64,000 nt of DNA from Ruminococcus bicirculans (ex Wegman et al. 2014) (GCF_000723465.1 NZ_HF545616.1:1922001-1986000); one strand, 5' to 3'. Shown: positions 25,652 to 35,231, counted from the first letter of the stretch. Translations and numbers: made by a program. The notes: generated by a model from the letters alone, not told the origin.

Positions 25652-26908
25652 ATGAAAGAGATATCAAAGAAAAATTTCGACGGCTATAAGTATGTAGACG
25701 GCGGCGTGTGTGCTGCAAAGGGCTTTAAGGCTAACGGTCTTTATTGCGGCATAAAGGAAAACCCTACAAAAAAACCTGACCTCTGCCTTGTGGAGTCTGA
25801 CGTTATGTGCTCTGCCGCCGGCGTTTTTACTCAGAACAAGGTCAAGGGTGCTCCTGTTACTGTTTCTCAGAAAAATCTTGCTAAAACAGGCGGCAAGGCT
25901 AAGGGCTTTATCCTCAACTCCAAAAACGCTAACACCTGTAACGCTGACGGCGAGGAAAAGGCTTACAAAATGTGCGAGATGACTGCCGCTAAAATGGGCG
26001 TTAAGCCTGAGGAAATTCTTATCGCTCAGACAGGCGTTATCGGTCAGATACTCCCTCTCGAGCCTATCGAAGCTAAGATAGACGAGCTTTATGAGGGACT
26101 TTCCTATGAGGGAAACGAAAAAGCCGCTATTGCTATCATGACTACTGATACAGTGAAAAAGGAAGTGGCTGTTGAGTTTGAGCTTGACGGCAAGATCTGC
26201 CACGTTGGCGGCATGGGCAAGGGCAGCGGTATGATACACCCTAACATGGCGACTACGCTCAATGTTATCACTACAGACTGTGCTGTATCCTCCGAAATGC
26301 TCAAAAAGGCTCTTACTGATATCGTCAAGATAACATATAACTGCCTGTCTGTTGACGGTGACCAGTCAACAAATGATACCTGTGCTGTTATGGCTAACGG
26401 ACTTGCAGGAAACCCTGAGATAACAGCCGAGGGTGAGAGCTACGAGGTGTTCAAAAAGGCTCTTTATATCGTTATGATGAACATTACAAAAATGCTCGCA
26501 AAGGACGGCGAGGGCGCAACTAAGCTTCTTGAATGTACTGTAACAGGTGCAAAAAACCTTGACACCGCTATAATCGTTGCAAAGAGCGTTATATGCTCGC
26601 CGCTTTTCAAGTGTGCAATGTTCGGTGCTGACGCTAACTGGGGCAGGATACTCTGCGCTGTTGGATACGCTGAAGCTGATTTTGACATAAACAAGGTGGA
26701 CGTTTCACTGTCATCAAAGGCAGGAGAGATACACGTTTGCCACAATGGTGCAGGCATAGAGTTCTCTGAGGAAGTGGTTAAGACCGTTCTTCTTGAGGAC
26801 GAGATCACAATAAGCGTTTCTATCGGCGACGGCAACGGCACTGCCACTGCATGGGGCTGTGACCTTACATATGATTATGTTAAGATAAACGGCGATTACA
26901 GAAGCTAA
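25652..26908 (+). CDS. argJ: Bifunctional glutamate N-acetyltransferase / ornithine acetyltransferase
   Basis: This 418-residue protein is the self-cleaving ArgJ acetyltransferase. The GMGKGSGMIHPNMATTL segment contains the autoproteolysis site between Ala and Thr, the Thr becoming the nucleophile of the beta chain. SVDGDQSTNDT and the C-terminal DLTYDYVKINGDYRS are also typical. It moves acetyl groups from acetylornithine to glutamate, making the pathway cyclic. The start at 25652 has AAGGAG eight bases upstream, preferred over a TTG six bases earlier. argB follows after 34 bases. Whether it also uses acetyl-CoA cannot be told from the sequence. Confidence 0.96.
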   Translation: MKEISKKNFDGYKYVDGGVCAAKGFKANGLYCGIKENPTKKPDLCLVESDVMCSAAGVFTQNKVKGAPVTVSQKNLAKTGGKAKGFILNSKNANTCNADGEEKAYKMCEMTAAKMGVKPEEILIAQTGVIGQILPLEPIEAKIDELYEGLSYEGNEKAAIAIMTTDTVKKEVAVEFELDGKICHVGGMGKGSGMIHPNMATTLNVITTDCAVSSEMLKKALTDIVKITYNCLSVDGDQSTNDTCAVMANGLAGNPEITAEGESYEVFKKALYIVMMNITKMLAKDGEGATKLLECTVTGAKNLDTAIIVAKSVICSPLFKCAMFGADANWGRILCAVGYAEADFDINKVDVSLSSKAGEIHVCHNGAGIEFSEEVVKTVLLEDEITISVSIGDGNGTATAWGCDLTYDYVKINGDYRS

Positions 26909-26942
26909 GACATAAAATCAGTATAGGAAAGAAGAATGAGAA

Positions 26943-27800
26943 ATGGACATAAGCAATAAAATCAGAAGTCAGATACTTATTGACGCTCTGCCGCACATTC
27001 AGAAATACCACGACAAGATAGTCGTTGTAAAATACGGCGGCAACGCTATGACAAACGCTGAGCTTAAAGAAGCTGTTATGAGCGATATCGTGCTTCTAAG
27101 TGAGGTAGGCATAAAGGTAGTTCTTGTTCATGGCGGTGGACCTGAGATAAATGCAATGCTCAAAAGAGTCGGCATTGAAAGCAAGTTCATAAACGGTCTG
27201 AGATACACTGACGCTGAAACTATAGATATCGTTAAAATGGTGCTGTGCGGAAAGGTAAACAAGGAGCTTGTTTGCGCTTTGCAGCTCCATGGCGGAAAGG
27301 CTCTCGGTCTTTGCGGCTGTGACGGGCAGATGATACTTGCGCAGAAGCTTGACAGCGAAGTTGACCTTGGTTTTGTGGGCGACATCAAAAAGGTGACGAC
27401 AAAGCCTATAGTTGACGCACTTAACAACGGTTATGTTCCTATAATCTCCACAGTTGGCGTTGGCGAGGACGGACAGTCTTACAATATCAATGCTGACACT
27501 GCGGCGGCTAGGATAGCCTCTTGCTTGAGAGCGGAAAAACTTATTCTTATGACGGATATAGTTGGTCTGCTGGAGGACAAGGACGATGATTCTACACTTA
27601 TCCCACAGGTAAACGTCAGCGATGTGCCTTATCTCAAAAAGAAAGGCATCATAAGCGGCGGAATGATACCAAAGATAGACTGCTGTGTTGAAGCCGTAAG
27701 ACGTGGCGTTAAAAAGACCACTATCATTGACGGCAGAGTACCGCACTCGATACTTATCGAGCTGCTCTCTAACGAGGGTATCGGTACACAGTTTATATAA
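26943..27800 (+). CDS. argB: Acetylglutamate kinase
   Basis: This 285-residue amino acid kinase has VVKYGGNAM at the N-terminus (phosphate binding), VLVHGGGPEIN and the ISTVGVGEDGQSYNINADTAA segment. It phosphorylates N-acetylglutamate. The GGMIPKIDC segment and overall length fit the arginine-sensitive hexameric class, but feedback sensitivity is only an inference. It sits between argJ and argD. Confidence 0.96.
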   Translation: MDISNKIRSQILIDALPHIQKYHDKIVVVKYGGNAMTNAELKEAVMSDIVLLSEVGIKVVLVHGGGPEINAMLKRVGIESKFINGLRYTDAETIDIVKMVLCGKVNKELVCALQLHGGKALGLCGCDGQMILAQKLDSEVDLGFVGDIKKVTTKPIVDALNNGYVPIISTVGVGEDGQSYNINADTAAARIASCLRAEKLILMTDIVGLLEDKDDDSTLIPQVNVSDVPYLKKKGIISGGMIPKIDCCVEAVRRGVKKTTIIDGRVPHSILIELLSNEGIGTQFI

Positions 27801-27832
27801 AATATCAATACATATTGAAAAGAGTGATAAAA

Positions 27833-29017
27833 ATGAACACCATAGAACAGTTCAACGAACACGTTATGCAGACCTATGGCAGAATAGGTCTTGTTATGGA
27901 AAGCGGTCATGGTCAGACGGCTGTGGGCGAGGACGGAAAAGAGTATATCGACTTCGGCTCCGGTATCGGCACAAACAGCCTTGGCTACTGCGACGAGGAT
28001 TGGGTGAACGCTATCTGCGATCAGGCACACAAGATACAGCACACATCAAACTACTATTACACAAAGGTACAGGCTGACTTTGCCAAAAGACTTTGTGAGG
28101 CAACAGGCTATGAGAAAATGTTCTTCGGCAACTCGGGCGCAGAGGCTAACGAGTGCGCTATCAAGCTTGCAAGAAAATACAGCTTTGACAAATACGGCAA
28201 GGACGCTGAAAGAAATATCATCATCACCCTTCTAAACAGTTTCCACGGCAGAACGCTTTGCACTCTTTCTGCAACAGGACAGGAGGTTTTCCACAACTAC
28301 TTCTTCCCGTTCGTTGGTGGATTTGAGAATGTTATCGCTAATGATATTGACGATCTTATGGACAAGCTCAACAAGCTTGACAACAAGGTTTGCGCTGTAA
28401 TGTTTGAGTTTGTTCAGGGCGAAGGCGGAGTTATACCTCTTCAGCAGAGCTTTGTAAACGCTATCATGCTTGAGTGTGCAAAGAGGGATATCCTCACTAT
28501 CGCAGACGAGGTACAGACAGGCGTTGGCAGAACCGGCAAGCTCCTCACATCTGAGCTTTACAACGTAAAGCCTGACATAACCACACTTGCAAAGGGTCTT
28601 GCAGGCGGTGTTCCAATAGGCGTGTGCCTTGCTAACAAGAAGTGCAGTGAGGTACTTGGCAAGGGTACACACGGCTCGACGTTTGGTGGAAATCCTATTT
28701 CCTGCGCAGGCGGAAACGCAGTTCTTGACAAGGTGACAAAGCCTGAATTTCTTGAAGAAGTTCGCAAAAAGGGCGAATATTTCAGAGAAAAGCTTGCAGA
28801 AATAGACGAAGTTGAGGGCGTTGACGGACTTGGTCTTATGATAGGCGTAAGGCTCAAGACAAAGAAAGCCGCTGATGTGCTCAACAAGTGCTTTGAAAAC
28901 GGACTTCTTATTCTCACAGCAAAGGACAAGCTGAGATTTTTGCCGCCGCTGAATATCTCATATGAGCAGATAGACAAGGGACTTGCTATACTGAAAAAAG
29001 TTCTTGACGAGAAATAA
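27833..29017 (+). CDS. argD: Acetylornithine aminotransferase
   Basis: This 394-residue class III PLP aminotransferase has GNSGAEANE and the PLP-binding Lys in TTLAKGLAGGVPIG, with the substrate segment SFHGRT in the N-terminal half. It converts N-acetylglutamate semialdehyde to N-acetylornithine using glutamate. The ATG at 27833 is preferred over an upstream TTG at 27815 because the family normally starts there and AAGAGTG lies before it. It follows argB by 32 bases. Confidence 0.95.
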   Translation: MNTIEQFNEHVMQTYGRIGLVMESGHGQTAVGEDGKEYIDFGSGIGTNSLGYCDEDWVNAICDQAHKIQHTSNYYYTKVQADFAKRLCEATGYEKMFFGNSGAEANECAIKLARKYSFDKYGKDAERNIIITLLNSFHGRTLCTLSATGQEVFHNYFFPFVGGFENVIANDIDDLMDKLNKLDNKVCAVMFEFVQGEGGVIPLQQSFVNAIMLECAKRDILTIADEVQTGVGRTGKLLTSELYNVKPDITTLAKGLAGGVPIGVCLANKKCSEVLGKGTHGSTFGGNPISCAGGNAVLDKVTKPEFLEEVRKKGEYFREKLAEIDEVEGVDGLGLMIGVRLKTKKAADVLNKCFENGLLILTAKDKLRFLPPLNISYEQIDKGLAILKKVLDEK

Positions 29018-29025
29018 CAAAGTGT

Positions 29026-29048
29026 GTAGGTGCGAACAGTGTTCGCCC
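29026..29048 (-). repeat. Interspersed palindromic repeat (reverse orientation)
   Basis: GTAG followed by GTGCGAACAGTGTTCGCCC is the family core in the opposite orientation. It starts eight bases after the argD stop, between argD and argF. Confidence 0.75.
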
Positions 29049-29095
29049 GTTGGCTACGCAATACTAAATAAAAATCAAATTACGGAGGAAATATT

Positions 29096-30010
29096 ATGAA
29101 ACATTTACTTAAAATGCTCGACCTTTCCAAAGAGGAAATTCTCGACATTCTCAATCTTGCAGACCAGCTCAAATACGAAAACAAAAACGGTATAGAGCAT
29201 CACATTCTCAAGGGCAAAACTCTCGGAATGATATTCCAGAAGTCCTCTACCCGTACAAGAGTTTCTTTTGAAACAGGTATGTATCAGCTTGGCGGTCAGG
29301 CACTTTTCCTTTCAAACCGTGACCTCCAGATAGGCAGAGGCGAGCCTGTTCAGGACACAGCCCGTGTTCTTTCACGTTATCTTGACGGCATCATGATCCG
29401 TACTTTTGAGCAGAAAGAGGTTGAGGATCTTGCTAAATACGGCTCTATCCCAATAATAAATGGTCTGACAGACTTCTGCCACCCTTGTCAGGTGCTTGCT
29501 GACCTTATGACTATCAGAGAGTTCAAGGGACGTTTCGAGGGTCTGAAAATGTGCTACATAGGCGACGGCAACAACATGGCAAATTCGCTTATCGTTGGCG
29601 GACTTAAAGTAGGCATGGAAGTTTCTATCGCTTGCCCTAAGGATTATCAGCCTGCTGCTGAGGTTCTTGAATTTGCCAAGGGCTACGGCGACAAGTTCTC
29701 AATGACTGACGTTCCTCTTGAGGCTGCAAAGGACGCTGACGTTCTGTTCACAGACGTTTGGACTTCCATGGGCGAAGAGGCTGAAACAGAAAAGAGAAAG
29801 ATAGCATTCAAGGGCTATCAGATAAACGACGATATCATGGCTGTTGCAAAGGCTGACGCAATGGTTCAGCACTGTCTGCCTGCTCACCGTGAGGAGGAGA
29901 TAACAGAAAAGGTATTCGAGGCTCACGCAAATGAGATATTCGAGGAAGCTGAAAACAGACTTCATGCACAGAAAGCCGTTATGGTCAAGGTAATGGGTCC
30001 GCAGGAATAA
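29096..30010 (+). CDS. argF: Ornithine carbamoyltransferase
   Basis: This 304-residue enzyme has the carbamoyl phosphate loop SSTRTRVSFE, the HPCQ motif and the ornithine-binding HCLPAHREEE. These distinguish it from aspartate carbamoyltransferase. It makes citrulline from ornithine and carbamoyl phosphate. The anabolic role is supported by the surrounding arginine genes. GGAGG precedes the ATG. It is the last gene of the arginine cluster, with a strong terminator after it. Confidence 0.97.
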   Translation: MKHLLKMLDLSKEEILDILNLADQLKYENKNGIEHHILKGKTLGMIFQKSSTRTRVSFETGMYQLGGQALFLSNRDLQIGRGEPVQDTARVLSRYLDGIMIRTFEQKEVEDLAKYGSIPIINGLTDFCHPCQVLADLMTIREFKGRFEGLKMCYIGDGNNMANSLIVGGLKVGMEVSIACPKDYQPAAEVLEFAKGYGDKFSMTDVPLEAAKDADVLFTDVWTSMGEEAETEKRKIAFKGYQINDDIMAVAKADAMVQHCLPAHREEEITEKVFEAHANEIFEEAENRLHAQKAVMVKVMGPQE

Positions 30011-30022
30011 TTCGCATATGAC

Positions 30023-30054
30023 AAAAGCCGTCCACGCTGGTGGGCGGCTTTTTT
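30023..30054 (+). terminator. Intrinsic terminator of the arginine cluster
   Basis: AAAAGCCGTCCAC pairs with GTGGGCGGCTTTT across a short loop and is followed by more Ts. Confidence 0.85.
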
Positions 30055-30093
30055 GTGTTGAACACATCAAAAAGGTCTTTGATGTGACGGGAT

Positions 30094-30124
30094 AAAAAGA
30101 TCCGCAGTCCTCAAAGAACTGCGG
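30094..30124 (-). terminator. Intrinsic terminator of the minus-strand HTH gene
   Basis: On the minus strand CCGCAGT (30118-30124) and ACTGCGG (30102-30108) form a stem followed by ATCTTTTTATC. It is about seven bases after the HTH stop codon. Confidence 0.75.
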
Positions 30125-30130
30125 TCATAG

Positions 30131-30450
30131 TTAAATAACATTTTCATTTACGATATGGTAGCTTTGCAGAATTTCTGGGTCAAACTGAATGAGTGAGATC
30201 ATTCTGCGTGCAGGACCGATAGGCTGGTTCGTACCTGTTTCCCACGCCTCAACAGTTTTTGTCGAAACTCCGATCACTGCGGCAAATACCGCCTGCGTAA
30301 ATCCCAGCTTTTTTCGGATCGCTTTTATATCTTCAGCAGATATATCAGGCAAAGGCTCTATTCTAAGAGTTGTTTTTTAGCAGAAATTTTACCTTTTTCG
30401 TAGTCAACTGCCTCGTTAAGTCCAGTAATTATGCTGTCAAACACATTCAT
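30131..30450 (-). pseudogene. HTH-domain protein split by a one-base frameshift
   Basis: The N-terminal part begins at the ATG at 30448-30450 and reads MNVFDSIITGLNEAVDYEKG and then KISAKK before running into a stop. The -1/+1 related frame continues as TTLRIEPLPDISAEDIKAIR and then a complete XRE-type helix-turn-helix (FTQAVFAAVIGVSTKTVEAW) to the stop at 30131. Joined, they give one protein of about 105 residues like the HTH antitoxin-type regulators of Clostridia. The break is at a run of six A on the minus strand (six T at 30373-30378); seven would restore the frame. It may be a real mutation, a phase-variable tract, or a sequencing error. No RelE/HigB-type toxin gene is adjacent. Confidence 0.75.
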
Positions 30451-30451
30451 A

Positions 30452-30964
30452 TTAAAGCTGGTCTCCTTCGTATTTATTATTGAAGTTGTAATATACTTTC
30501 TCATTTGGAAGCACTGCCTTAATCGGATAAACTGACATCCCAAAAGAATCTGTAAAAATAACATCTTCTCCAATATGTTTTTCAAGAAACTCATCAGAAA
30601 AATCAGATATTAAACCAATGCTGATAGCTCCATTCCTTGTAAAATTCAATCCTTCAATTTGTATACTCTTTTCAATCAAAGAACAATCTGAAGTGTGAAA
30701 AAAATTCAACAACATTTTTTGAATATCTCGTTCGATTTGAATCTGATTATCAAGATAATATCTGATTGCTTCTTCTTGTTCAAATGAAATTACAGCATCT
30801 TTTTGATTTGAGTATATACATAGATACAGGTCAAAAGTTTTATCCCATAATGTAATGATAAAGCTCTTCTTTGTGTACCAATCTGTTTTTTTAATCAAAG
30901 TTCCTAATACAGGATGCTCAATTGTAGTTGGTTTATTTTTTTTCTTTGTCTTTCCAAAAAACAT
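30452..30964 (-). CDS. Protein of unknown function in an AT-rich islet
   Basis: I do not recognise this 170-residue protein with certainty. It appears cytoplasmic, with no signal peptide. The C-terminal part (ISIGLISDFSDEFLEKHIGE and a following short beta region) resembles a small domain, DUF6985-like, found in proteins near toxin or polymorphic-toxin immunity genes, but this is a weak call. GGCGAGA precedes the ATG. It ends one base before the HTH gene starts. The base composition here is clearly lower in G+C than that of its neighbours, suggesting acquisition. Confidence 0.65.
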   Translation of the reverse strand: MFFGKTKKKNKPTTIEHPVLGTLIKKTDWYTKKSFIITLWDKTFDLYLCIYSNQKDAVISFEQEEAIRYYLDNQIQIERDIQKMLLNFFHTSDCSLIEKSIQIEGLNFTRNGAISIGLISDFSDEFLEKHIGEDVIFTDSFGMSVYPIKAVLPNEKVYYNFNNKYEGDQL

Positions 30965-30990
30965 AATCTCGCCTTTAAAATTTGTATGGC

Positions 30991-33450
30991 TTAGCCCATT
31001 ACTACCTCAACATTTACTGTTGCACCATTTTCAGCTACAGGGAGAACATTGCCCTCTACTGCCTTGCCGTCAACTGTTACGCTCTTTATGCCCTTGCAAA
31101 CGTGGTCAGGGTTCTTAACAGTGATGTTGTATGTTGCACCTCTGTACTGACGTGTTGCTGTCATGCCGTCCCACTCGTGAGGGATAGATGGATCTATCTT
31201 CAAGCCGTCAAAGTCAGCCTGTACTCCGAGAATGTACTGTGAGATAGCTACCATGTTCCATGCGGCTGTACCTGTGAGCCAGCTGTTCTTGCCCTCGCCG
31301 AATCTGCTTGCGTCCTTACCAGCTATCATCTGACCGTATACATAAGGCTCTGTCTTATGTAGATCAGATATCTCCTCGTTGAATGCAGGAGCTATCTTGC
31401 TGTAATACTCAAATGCCTTGTCGCCTCTGCCGGCATATGCTTCTGCGCAGATTATCCAAGCGTTGTTGTGTGTGAAGATACCAGCGTTCTCCTTATATCC
31501 ACCCGGATATGTGGATATCTCACCATACTGGATATAATACTTTGAGTATGCAGGGTTGTTAAGAACAAGACCATACTTTGTATTGAGGTACTTGTCGATA
31601 GAATCAAGTGTCTTGATGTCAGCGCCCTCGTCCTTGCCTATTTCAGACATAACTGCGAAGCCCTGTGGCTCGATGAATATCTTGCCCTCTTCACATTCCT
31701 TAGAACCCATTTTTGCGCCTGTGGAATCGTAAGCTCTCAGGAACCAATCGCCGTCAAATGCAGATTCCATAACGTTCTTCTTCATCTTGTCTATCTCAGC
31801 CTGTGCTGCGGCAGCTTCATCGTCCTTACCAAGGTGCTTGAGGATAGACACATAGTTAGGGCCTGTGTATGTAAAGAGTGTTGCCACCATTACAGACTCA
31901 GCTACCTTTGAGTAGCCGCCCTCGGCTGCAAACTTAGGGTTTGTATAAGTCTGGAAGCTCTCGCCCGGAGTGTCAGAGTAGCATGAAAGGTTGATACAAT
32001 CGTTCCAGTCAGCTCTCATTGCAAGTGGCAGACCGTGAGGGCCGAGGTTATTTACAATGTGATAGAATGATACCTTAAGGTGGTCGAGCATTGGCTTAGC
32101 CTTTGACTCGTCATTATCGTATGGTACCATTTCGTCAAGGATAGACCAGTCGCCTGTTTCCTTGATGTATGCGGAAACTGAAAGGATCATCCACAGTGGG
32201 TCGTCTGAGAAGTCGCCGCCGATATCGGAGTTGCCCTTCTTTGTAAGAGGCTGATACTGATGATAGCAGCCGCCGTCAGGAAGCTGTGTAGAAGCGATGT
32301 CGATGATACGCTGTCTTGCACGGTCCGGTATCTGATGAACGAAACCGAGGATATCCTGGTTTGAATCTCTGAAGCCCATTCCTCTGCCGATACCGCTCTC
32401 GAAATATGATGCGGAACGTGAAAGGTTGAATGTTACCATGCACTGATACTGGTTCCAGATATTTACCATTCTGTTTACCTTGTCATCAGGTGTGTCAACA
32501 TTGATAACGCTGAGAAGTCTGTCCCAAGTTGCCTTGAGTTCTTCAAGACCTGCGGCTACCTTTTCAGGAGTGTTATACTGCTCGATCATTGCGAGAGCCT
32601 TTTCCTTATTGATAGTAACGCCGTCAGCCTCGAACTTCTTGTCAACAGGCATTTCAACATAGCCGAGGATAAATACAAGAGTCTTTGACTCGCCCGGAGC
32701 AAGTGTTATCTTCTTATAGTGTGAAGCAATAGGTGACCAGCCGTCTGCAAATGAGTTGTTAGCCTTGCCTGCTTCAACAGCCTGTGGGTTATGGAAGCCG
32801 TTATAAAGACCGATAAATGAATCTCTGTCTGTATCATAGCCGTCTATCTCGTCATTTACTGTATAGAATGCAAAGTGATCTCTTCTGTCTCTGTATTCTG
32901 TCTTGTGATAGATAGTTGAACCTACTACCTCAACACGGCCTGTGCTGAAGTTTCTCTGGAAGTTTGTGCAGTCGTCCTGAGCGTCCCAAAGACACCACTC
33001 TGCAAATGAGAAGAATGAGAATGTTTTTTCTTCATTGCTCTCGTTTGTGAGAACTACCTGCTGAACTTCGCCGTTATAGTTCTGAGGAACAAAGAATGTA
33101 GCCTCAGCCTTAAGTCCGTTCTTCTTACCTGTGATGATAGTATAGCCCATACCGTGACGGCACTCATAAAAATCAAGCTCTGTCTTTACCGGTGACCAGC
33201 CCGGATTCCAGATAGTTTCGCCGTCTTTGATATAGAAATATCTTCCGCCCATGTCGATAGGCACGTTGTTGTAACGGTAACGAGTTATTCTTCTCAGTCT
33301 TGCGTCCTTATAGAAGGAATAGCCTCCTGCTGTGTTGGAGATAAGTGAGAAGAACTCCTGTGTGCCAAGATAGTTTATCCATGGATATGGCGTTCTTGGA
33401 TTGCTGATGACATATTCCTTTTTCACGTCATCAAAATGACCAAATTTCAT
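30991..33450 (-). CDS. Cellobiose phosphorylase (GH94)
   Basis: This 819-residue protein matches the length and organisation of glycoside hydrolase family 94 cellobiose phosphorylases. It has an N-terminal beta-sandwich beginning [20 protein letters not shown], a linker, and an (alpha/alpha)6 barrel. The general acid Asp lies in [12 protein letters not shown], and the [16 protein letters not shown] segment shapes the substrate site. It splits cellobiose with phosphate to glucose 1-phosphate and glucose in the cytoplasm. The ATG at 33450 is used, with GGTGG nine bases upstream. The epimerase-like gene upstream and the GH5 endoglucanase elsewhere in the window support cellulose or beta-glucan use. 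Cellodextrin phosphorylase is less likely, because of size and N-terminus. Confidence 0.93.
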   Translation of the reverse strand: MKFGHFDDVKKEYVISNPRTPYPWINYLGTQEFFSLISNTAGGYSFYKDARLRRITRYRYNNVPIDMGGRYFYIKDGETIWNPGWSPVKTELDFYECRHGMGYTIITGKKNGLKAEATFFVPQNYNGEVQQVVLTNESNEEKTFSFFSFAEWCLWDAQDDCTNFQRNFSTGRVEVVGSTIYHKTEYRDRRDHFAFYTVNDEIDGYDTDRDSFIGLYNGFHNPQAVEAGKANNSFADGWSPIASHYKKITLAPGESKTLVFILGYVEMPVDKKFEADGVTINKEKALAMIEQYNTPEKVAAGLEELKATWDRLLSVINVDTPDDKVNRMVNIWNQYQCMVTFNLSRSASYFESGIGRGMGFRDSNQDILGFVHQIPDRARQRIIDIASTQLPDGGCYHQYQPLTKKGNSDIGGDFSDDPLWMILSVSAYIKETGDWSILDEMVPYDNDESKAKPMLDHLKVSFYHIVNNLGPHGLPLAMRADWNDCINLSCYSDTPGESFQTYTNPKFAAEGGYSKVAESVMVATLFTYTGPNYVSILKHLGKDDEAAAAQAEIDKMKKNVMESAFDGDWFLRAYDSTGAKMGSKECEEGKIFIEPQGFAVMSEIGKDEGADIKTLDSIDKYLNTKYGLVLNNPAYSKYYIQYGEISTYPGGYKENAGIFTHNNAWIICAEAYAGRGDKAFEYYSKIAPAFNEEISDLHKTEPYVYGQMIAGKDASRFGEGKNSWLTGTAAWNMVAISQYILGVQADFDGLKIDPSIPHEWDGMTATRQYRGATYNITVKNPDHVCKGIKSVTVDGKAVEGNVLPVAENGATVNVEVVMG

Positions 33451-33547
33451 CAATAATTTCCACCTTTCGTAATTTATCTATTGTTAATTAATTTCTTAAT
33501 TATAACCATTGTGAAGTGTATAGCCGTCACAAAATGATCAAGCCAAC

Positions 33548-33570
33548 GGGCGAACGCTGTTCGCCCCTAC
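33548..33570 (+). repeat. Interspersed palindromic repeat
   Basis: GGGCGAACGCTGTTCGCCC at 33548-33566, followed by CTAC, lies between the epimerase-like gene and cellobiose phosphorylase. If the two genes are cotranscribed the palindrome would be in their mRNA. Confidence 0.8.
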
Positions 33571-33622
33571 ATTTACAGAGCTGTTACATAACTCTCATTC
33601 TGCATAATGATAGTTTTTTCTA

Positions 33623-34651
33623 TTATTCAGTAAAGAATCTCTGCCAGCACTTGAATGTGTGACCCTTTGTTATCTCCCCATATCCGCTCACTTCGTTAGG
33701 CAGGCTGAGATTAGGAGAGTTTATCATAGCTGTCATTGGTTCAGGGCAGAAATATCCTTTATTGCCCTTATCGTTCCACATATTCCAGAACTTAAATTCT
33801 TTTGACACCTCGTTGCAGACTTTATGACCATTGTCAGTATCCACAACATAAGAGCCATGGAAGTCCTTACCGTCAAGCTTGTTCATGCCTGCGGTGTACA
33901 TATCGTTTGAGATATTATGCAGGGTAGGCATTTTTGTACCCTCTTTATATTCAAGGTCTTTCTTTTTAAGAGGCAAAAGCTTTTCTGTTGGCAGACATCT
34001 CTTGTCAAGCTCGCACTTTTCGATTATCGGCACGCACATTCTCATTGATTCCTCCCTGCCACCGTCGCACATTGGCGCATTAAGGCAGGTATGAGTACAT
34101 ATGGAAACAGGCAGAGCCTTGTCGCTGTTGTTTGTCAGGTATATCTCCTGCAAAAGACCGTTTTCAGAAAGCGTAAACGTATAGGATATTTTAAAATCCA
34201 CCGGAAAATAAGAATACATCTCGTCATTCTTGTCAAAGGTATAAGAAGTAACAAGCACAGCTTTTTTATCCTGTGTTGAATAACACTCTATTTCGTGTTC
34301 TCTCTTATGCACCCAGCCATGGATAAAATTATCAAGCTTTTTCTCATTTACAGGCATTTGATACACTGCGTCAGAGGTCTTTATAATGCCCTTATCAAAG
34401 CGATTAGGCAAGAAAAGAGTAGGCAGTCCCCATATCTCTCTCGCCTTATTTATAGTCTTGAGAGTGCAGTCATCACGATATCTGAACACCTCTATGCCGT
34501 TTTCCTCGTCACGAAGCCTCAGCACAGCAGCACCAAGTTTTGGTGCGATAACGCAGGAATACTTTCCCGACTGCATTCTGACACATTCCGTATCTTTAAA
34601 CATGAATTTAAGGTCTATATTATTCAAAAAAGTAACGCCCCCATAGTGCAA
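33623..34651 (-). CDS. Aldose 1-epimerase (galactose mutarotase-like) family protein
   Basis: This 342-residue protein is a member of the galactose mutarotase-like beta-sandwich fold. Visible features are APKLGAAVLRLRDEENGIEV near the N-terminus, the LDNFIHGWVHKREHEI segment with a conserved His, and the C-terminal GYFCPEPMTAMINSPNLS containing the PEP segment usual at the catalytic Glu. It may interconvert sugar anomers or act on a phosphorylated or oligomeric sugar. The start is uncertain: a TTG at 34651 follows GGGAGG at a long 12-base spacing. Its promoter carries the operator-like 12-mer also found before the endoglucanase, so it is probably controlled by the same regulator. Confidence 0.8.
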   Translation of the reverse strand: MHYGGVTFLNNIDLKFMFKDTECVRMQSGKYSCVIAPKLGAAVLRLRDEENGIEVFRYRDDCTLKTINKAREIWGLPTLFLPNRFDKGIIKTSDAVYQMPVNEKKLDNFIHGWVHKREHEIECYSTQDKKAVLVTSYTFDKNDEMYSYFPVDFKISYTFTLSENGLLQEIYLTNNSDKALPVSICTHTCLNAPMCDGGREESMRMCVPIIEKCELDKRCLPTEKLLPLKKKDLEYKEGTKMPTLHNISNDMYTAGMNKLDGKDFHGSYVVDTDNGHKVCNEVSKEFKFWNMWNDKGNKGYFCPEPMTAMINSPNLSLPNEVSGYGEITKGHTFKCWQRFFTE

Positions 34652-34690
34652 AGCGATGATCTGCCTCCCGCCTTACCATATATTTTTACT

Positions 34691-34739
34691 TAAACGATTA
34701 ACATACAATTATTATAACATAGCCCGTCGCTTTTGTCTA
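34691..34739 (-). promoter_or_regulatory. Promoter and candidate operator of the epimerase-like gene
   Basis: Read on the minus strand: TAGACA (34734-34739), 17 bases, TATAAT (34711-34716), then GTTAATCGTTTA at 34691-34702 over the expected transcription start. The same 12 bases occur in the same position relative to the -10 box in the endoglucanase promoter (60284-60295). The CG-centred sequence is of the LacI-family operator type. A separate perfect AAACGTTT palindrome lies at 34798-34805. Confidence 0.6.
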
Positions 34740-34901
34740 GTACAAAACGCAGATTTTTATATAGAATTTTAGCTGTGTTTTTTAGTAGTTTTTTACCAAA
34801 CGTTTAATGAATAATCCAAAAAAATATGACAATACTACAATTAACAGCCCGCTGACAGACGGACTGCTCTATATCTTAAACAATCAAAGGAGGAGTTTCT
34901 C

Positions 34902-35108
34902 ATGATAGATAGGATCGCACTGCTGCTTCTCATAATAGGCGGCATAAACTGGGGGCTTGTGGGCATTTTCCAGTTCGACCTTGTGGCATTTCTTTTCGGA
35001 GGCGCTGCAGCGATACTAAGCAGGATCATCTACGTTTTGGTAGCTATTTCGGCTATCTGGTGCATTTCACTGTTTTTCAAAGACAACAGACTTGTCACCG
35101 AGCAGTAG
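34902..35108 (+). CDS. DUF378 family small membrane protein
   Basis: This 68-residue protein has two transmembrane helices and the DUF378 features GGINWGLVGIFQFDLVAFLF and AILSRIIYVLVAISA. The family is widespread in bacteria (YuzA in Bacillus) and has no established function. AAAGGAGGAG precedes the ATG. It is followed by a very strong stem-loop with a T tract, so it is monocistronic. Confidence 0.9.
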   Translation: MIDRIALLLLIIGGINWGLVGIFQFDLVAFLFGGAAAILSRIIYVLVAISAIWCISLFFKDNRLVTEQ

Positions 35109-35116
35109 TCCCCTGC

Positions 35117-35231
35117 AGGTCATGACGGCAGGAGAGGGAGCTTGTTTCAGAGGGCAGCATTTTATCACGGGTTTGCCTGCTGCATATTCTAAAATCGGCT
35201 CTCTTTCCTGCTGTCATGACCTTATTTTTTT
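35117..35231 (+). terminator. Very long stem-loop terminator or structured element after DUF378
   Basis: A 25-base arm at 35117-35141 pairs with 35198-35222 along its whole length, with only three G-U wobbles, and is followed by TATTTTTTTG. The 56-base loop contains an inner GCAGCA/TGCTGC hairpin (35154-35159 and 35178-35183). This is far longer than needed for termination. Confidence 0.7.

Noticed and set aside
27096-28672. Long open frames on the minus strand opposite argB and argD
   Set aside because: They lie wholly within well-recognised genes in the opposite direction, have no ribosome binding sites and give low-similarity Cys/Leu-rich peptides.
30131-30964. Type II toxin-antitoxin pair
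   Set aside because: The HTH gene resembles antitoxins, but it is frameshifted and the neighbouring 170-residue protein has no RelE, HigB or other toxin features that I can see.
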